Of a stretch of 33,232 nt of DNA, positions 31,572 through 33,232 are shown piece by piece (the first letter of the stretch is position 1; the number at the start of each line of letters is the position of its first letter). Origin of the DNA: Lingula anatina (Eukaryota > Brachiopoda > Lingulata > Lingulida > Lingulidae); the NCBI RefSeq assembly GCF_001039355.2, contig NW_019776039.1:37734-70965 (forward strand), given 5' to 3'. The translations under genes were made by a program, and so were the position numbers. Below the pieces are notes generated by a model that had not been told where the DNA came from, did not search any database, and saw only the letters and a list, made by a program, of their open reading frames with translations.

Positions 31572-32607
31572 GTACTCCTCCTGTCATGTATGTTGCTGAC
31601 TCTGTTTTAATTTTCTTTATAGAAAAAGAATATAGATATCAAGATATCACATGTATTTACAAAGCCTATGAATCATTTCAAAGGAAAAAGAATGGCTGAA
31701 AAATGCAATATTAATCATTTCAAGTGGATTAATTAGTGTTGCACTTGAGAAAACTGATAAAATGAGACAGTCATTCCATTTTACCTTTAGAAAAATCATT
31801 CGTATTTTTTTCTCTATTGCTCCCTGAAAATAAGGTATATACACAATGCTGATGACACTGGATATGCACAGTAATAACTTATTAAATGGGGGGGGGGAAT
31901 TACTTGTCACTAGTAATTTAAATTTATTCAGAAGTTGAATGGCTCTGTTTGAAATGAATATTATTTGAGCAATCCTGTATTACAGATCTCAAAATAAAAA
32001 ACCTGCAAAAATGGGCCTCTAGATTATTTTGAGGAATTAGGGTAACTGTATTTTGGGACAAATTTGATGGCAGCAATTTTGTATTTATAAAAATTGGATA
32101 GATTTGTCCTTGTCAAAGCATAGTTTGAATTCCTGACTGTGAGTCTTTGATTAAATTTGATTATTCGAAGGTATTATCTCAAAATGTACTGATATCTTGA
32201 TTTCGGCCGTTTGGTTTTCTGCTAAAATTGCTAAAGTTTGAGGCACTTTTTCAATATCTTCTGTTGTGTTTAACACACTTTTTGAATTTTGTTTGATTAG
32301 ACCAATATATGCTTAGGATCCCTTTAAAATTTTATGGCTGTCAAGCCTGCAAAAAGAGAGATATGAATGCTTGAACATTGCTTGGTAGAAAAGTGAGTTT
32401 GGGGGGTGGGGTCATAAAAATGGGCGTGGCTCGTTAGTTTGTAGGTTAAACTGAAATTTAGTTACATATTCTCAATGGCAAATGGCTGGTTTAAATAGGT
32501 AAATTTTCAATTAATTTTAAAAAGTCATCAGTTTTGACATATTTGCTTATGAAGTGGCTTTATTGGCCGAAGCTGAAAATCAAGCCAAAAATGGCCAAAA
32601 CATATTA
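31572..32607. other. non-coding sequence, no gene recognised
   Basis: AT-rich, with a G run near 31887-31896. The 87-codon - strand frame (31647-31910) matches no family and has no supporting context. Confidence 0.45.
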
Positions 32608-33232
32608 CAGTAGAAATAATAATTATGTTTCCGTTGTACGACGTTTTAAAAGCGTCAGAATATTTTAATCCCTATCCTGTGAATAGAAGGGGGCGGACAA
32701 ACAATGGAAAGCCGTCTAATCCCTTCAAAATTCGAACGCAAAAACACAATAGTTTAGGCGTAATAACACACAATACCTTAGGCGAGTGAACCCCATGACG
32801 CCTGTTTCTGTGGTCCAGCGCGAGCGCGACAATCCGCTGTGACAATAGGTGTAATTAACAGCAGGATGCATCGGCCAGAAGGTGCCCATTGTTTGTTGCG
32901 GCGATAGGATTATAGCTTTAAGATGCTAAAACCCATGCTAACGCGTGCCACTCCCGTGGCCACCTATCCTTATGTTCACTAGCTTGGCACGCGCAGCTGA
33001 TCATGTTTTAAGTGTTGCAAGATAACTGCTAGTTTAATTTAGTATCAGTTATTTAATTCAATATGAAGTGTTCTGTGGTCAAAAATTGAATTTGATAAAC
33101 ATGCATCAGCATAGTACATCAGCATGATCAACAAATCAACCCGTCTCAAAAAGTTTAAAGATGCTCCGTACACAAATTTTCATCATCGCGACCTGTGTAA
33201 AAATAGATTACTGTTTATAAATAACAAAGAAA
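32608..33232 (-). repeat. dispersed repeat family A, copy 4 (inverted, reaches window edge)
   Basis: On the - strand it follows copy 2 along its whole length, including the left part ACACAGGTCGCG that copies 1 and 3 lack. It runs to the last base of the window, so the unit may be longer than seen here. With copy 2 it forms inverted repeats of more than 600 bp that enclose the gap, both LINE fragments, the polymerase relic and the candidate gene. Confidence 0.9.

Overview
This is a eukaryotic, almost certainly animal, genomic window. It has spliced genes with GT-AG introns, long AT-rich non-coding stretches, microsatellites, one assembly gap (N at 21324-21554) and many mobile elements. The repeat mix (Tc1-like DNA transposon, two L1/Tx1-type LINE tails, a Polinton/Maverick-type DNA polymerase B relic, MITE-like elements, a tRNA-derived SINE-like patch, a satellite-like array) fits a marine invertebrate, perhaps a mollusc. 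That placement is inference; nothing in the window fixes the species.

Left part (1-10 kb): the main gene is on the + strand. Three exons (3654-3982, 6992-8200, 8552-8831) join in one open frame of exactly 606 codons. They encode the end of a dynamin-like GTPase domain (G4-type NRWD), a long helical region with a hydrophobic membrane segment, and the start of a protein-kinase-like domain whose catalytic loop is degenerate. The 5' exons (P-loop) and 3' exons (activation segment onward) are not recognised here. Upstream lies a roughly 1.4 kb element with inverted ends and palindromic GTCCTAGGAC motifs; a tRNA-like SINE patch sits inside it.

Middle (10-24 kb): a decayed Tc1-like transposase, a 1.9 kb block between 62-bp direct repeats, a small MITE-like element, a direct repeat pair of about 550 bp, a tandem array with units of about 525-625 bp, and four copies of one dispersed repeat (family A). 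Two A copies are inverted and enclose about 11.4 kb (21.3-32.6 kb).

Right part (24-33 kb): a + strand LINE 3' fragment, a - strand LINE 3' fragment, and a - strand Polinton-type DNA polymerase B relic. The polymerase relic is broken by frameshifts, a 37-bp tandem duplication and an internal deletion. To its right is an unrecognised + strand candidate gene whose exon phases agree through to a stop codon and an AATAAA signal.

Apart from the two spliced + strand genes, nearly all recognisable coding sequence is mobile-element debris. I see no rRNA, no intact tRNA and no CRISPR array.
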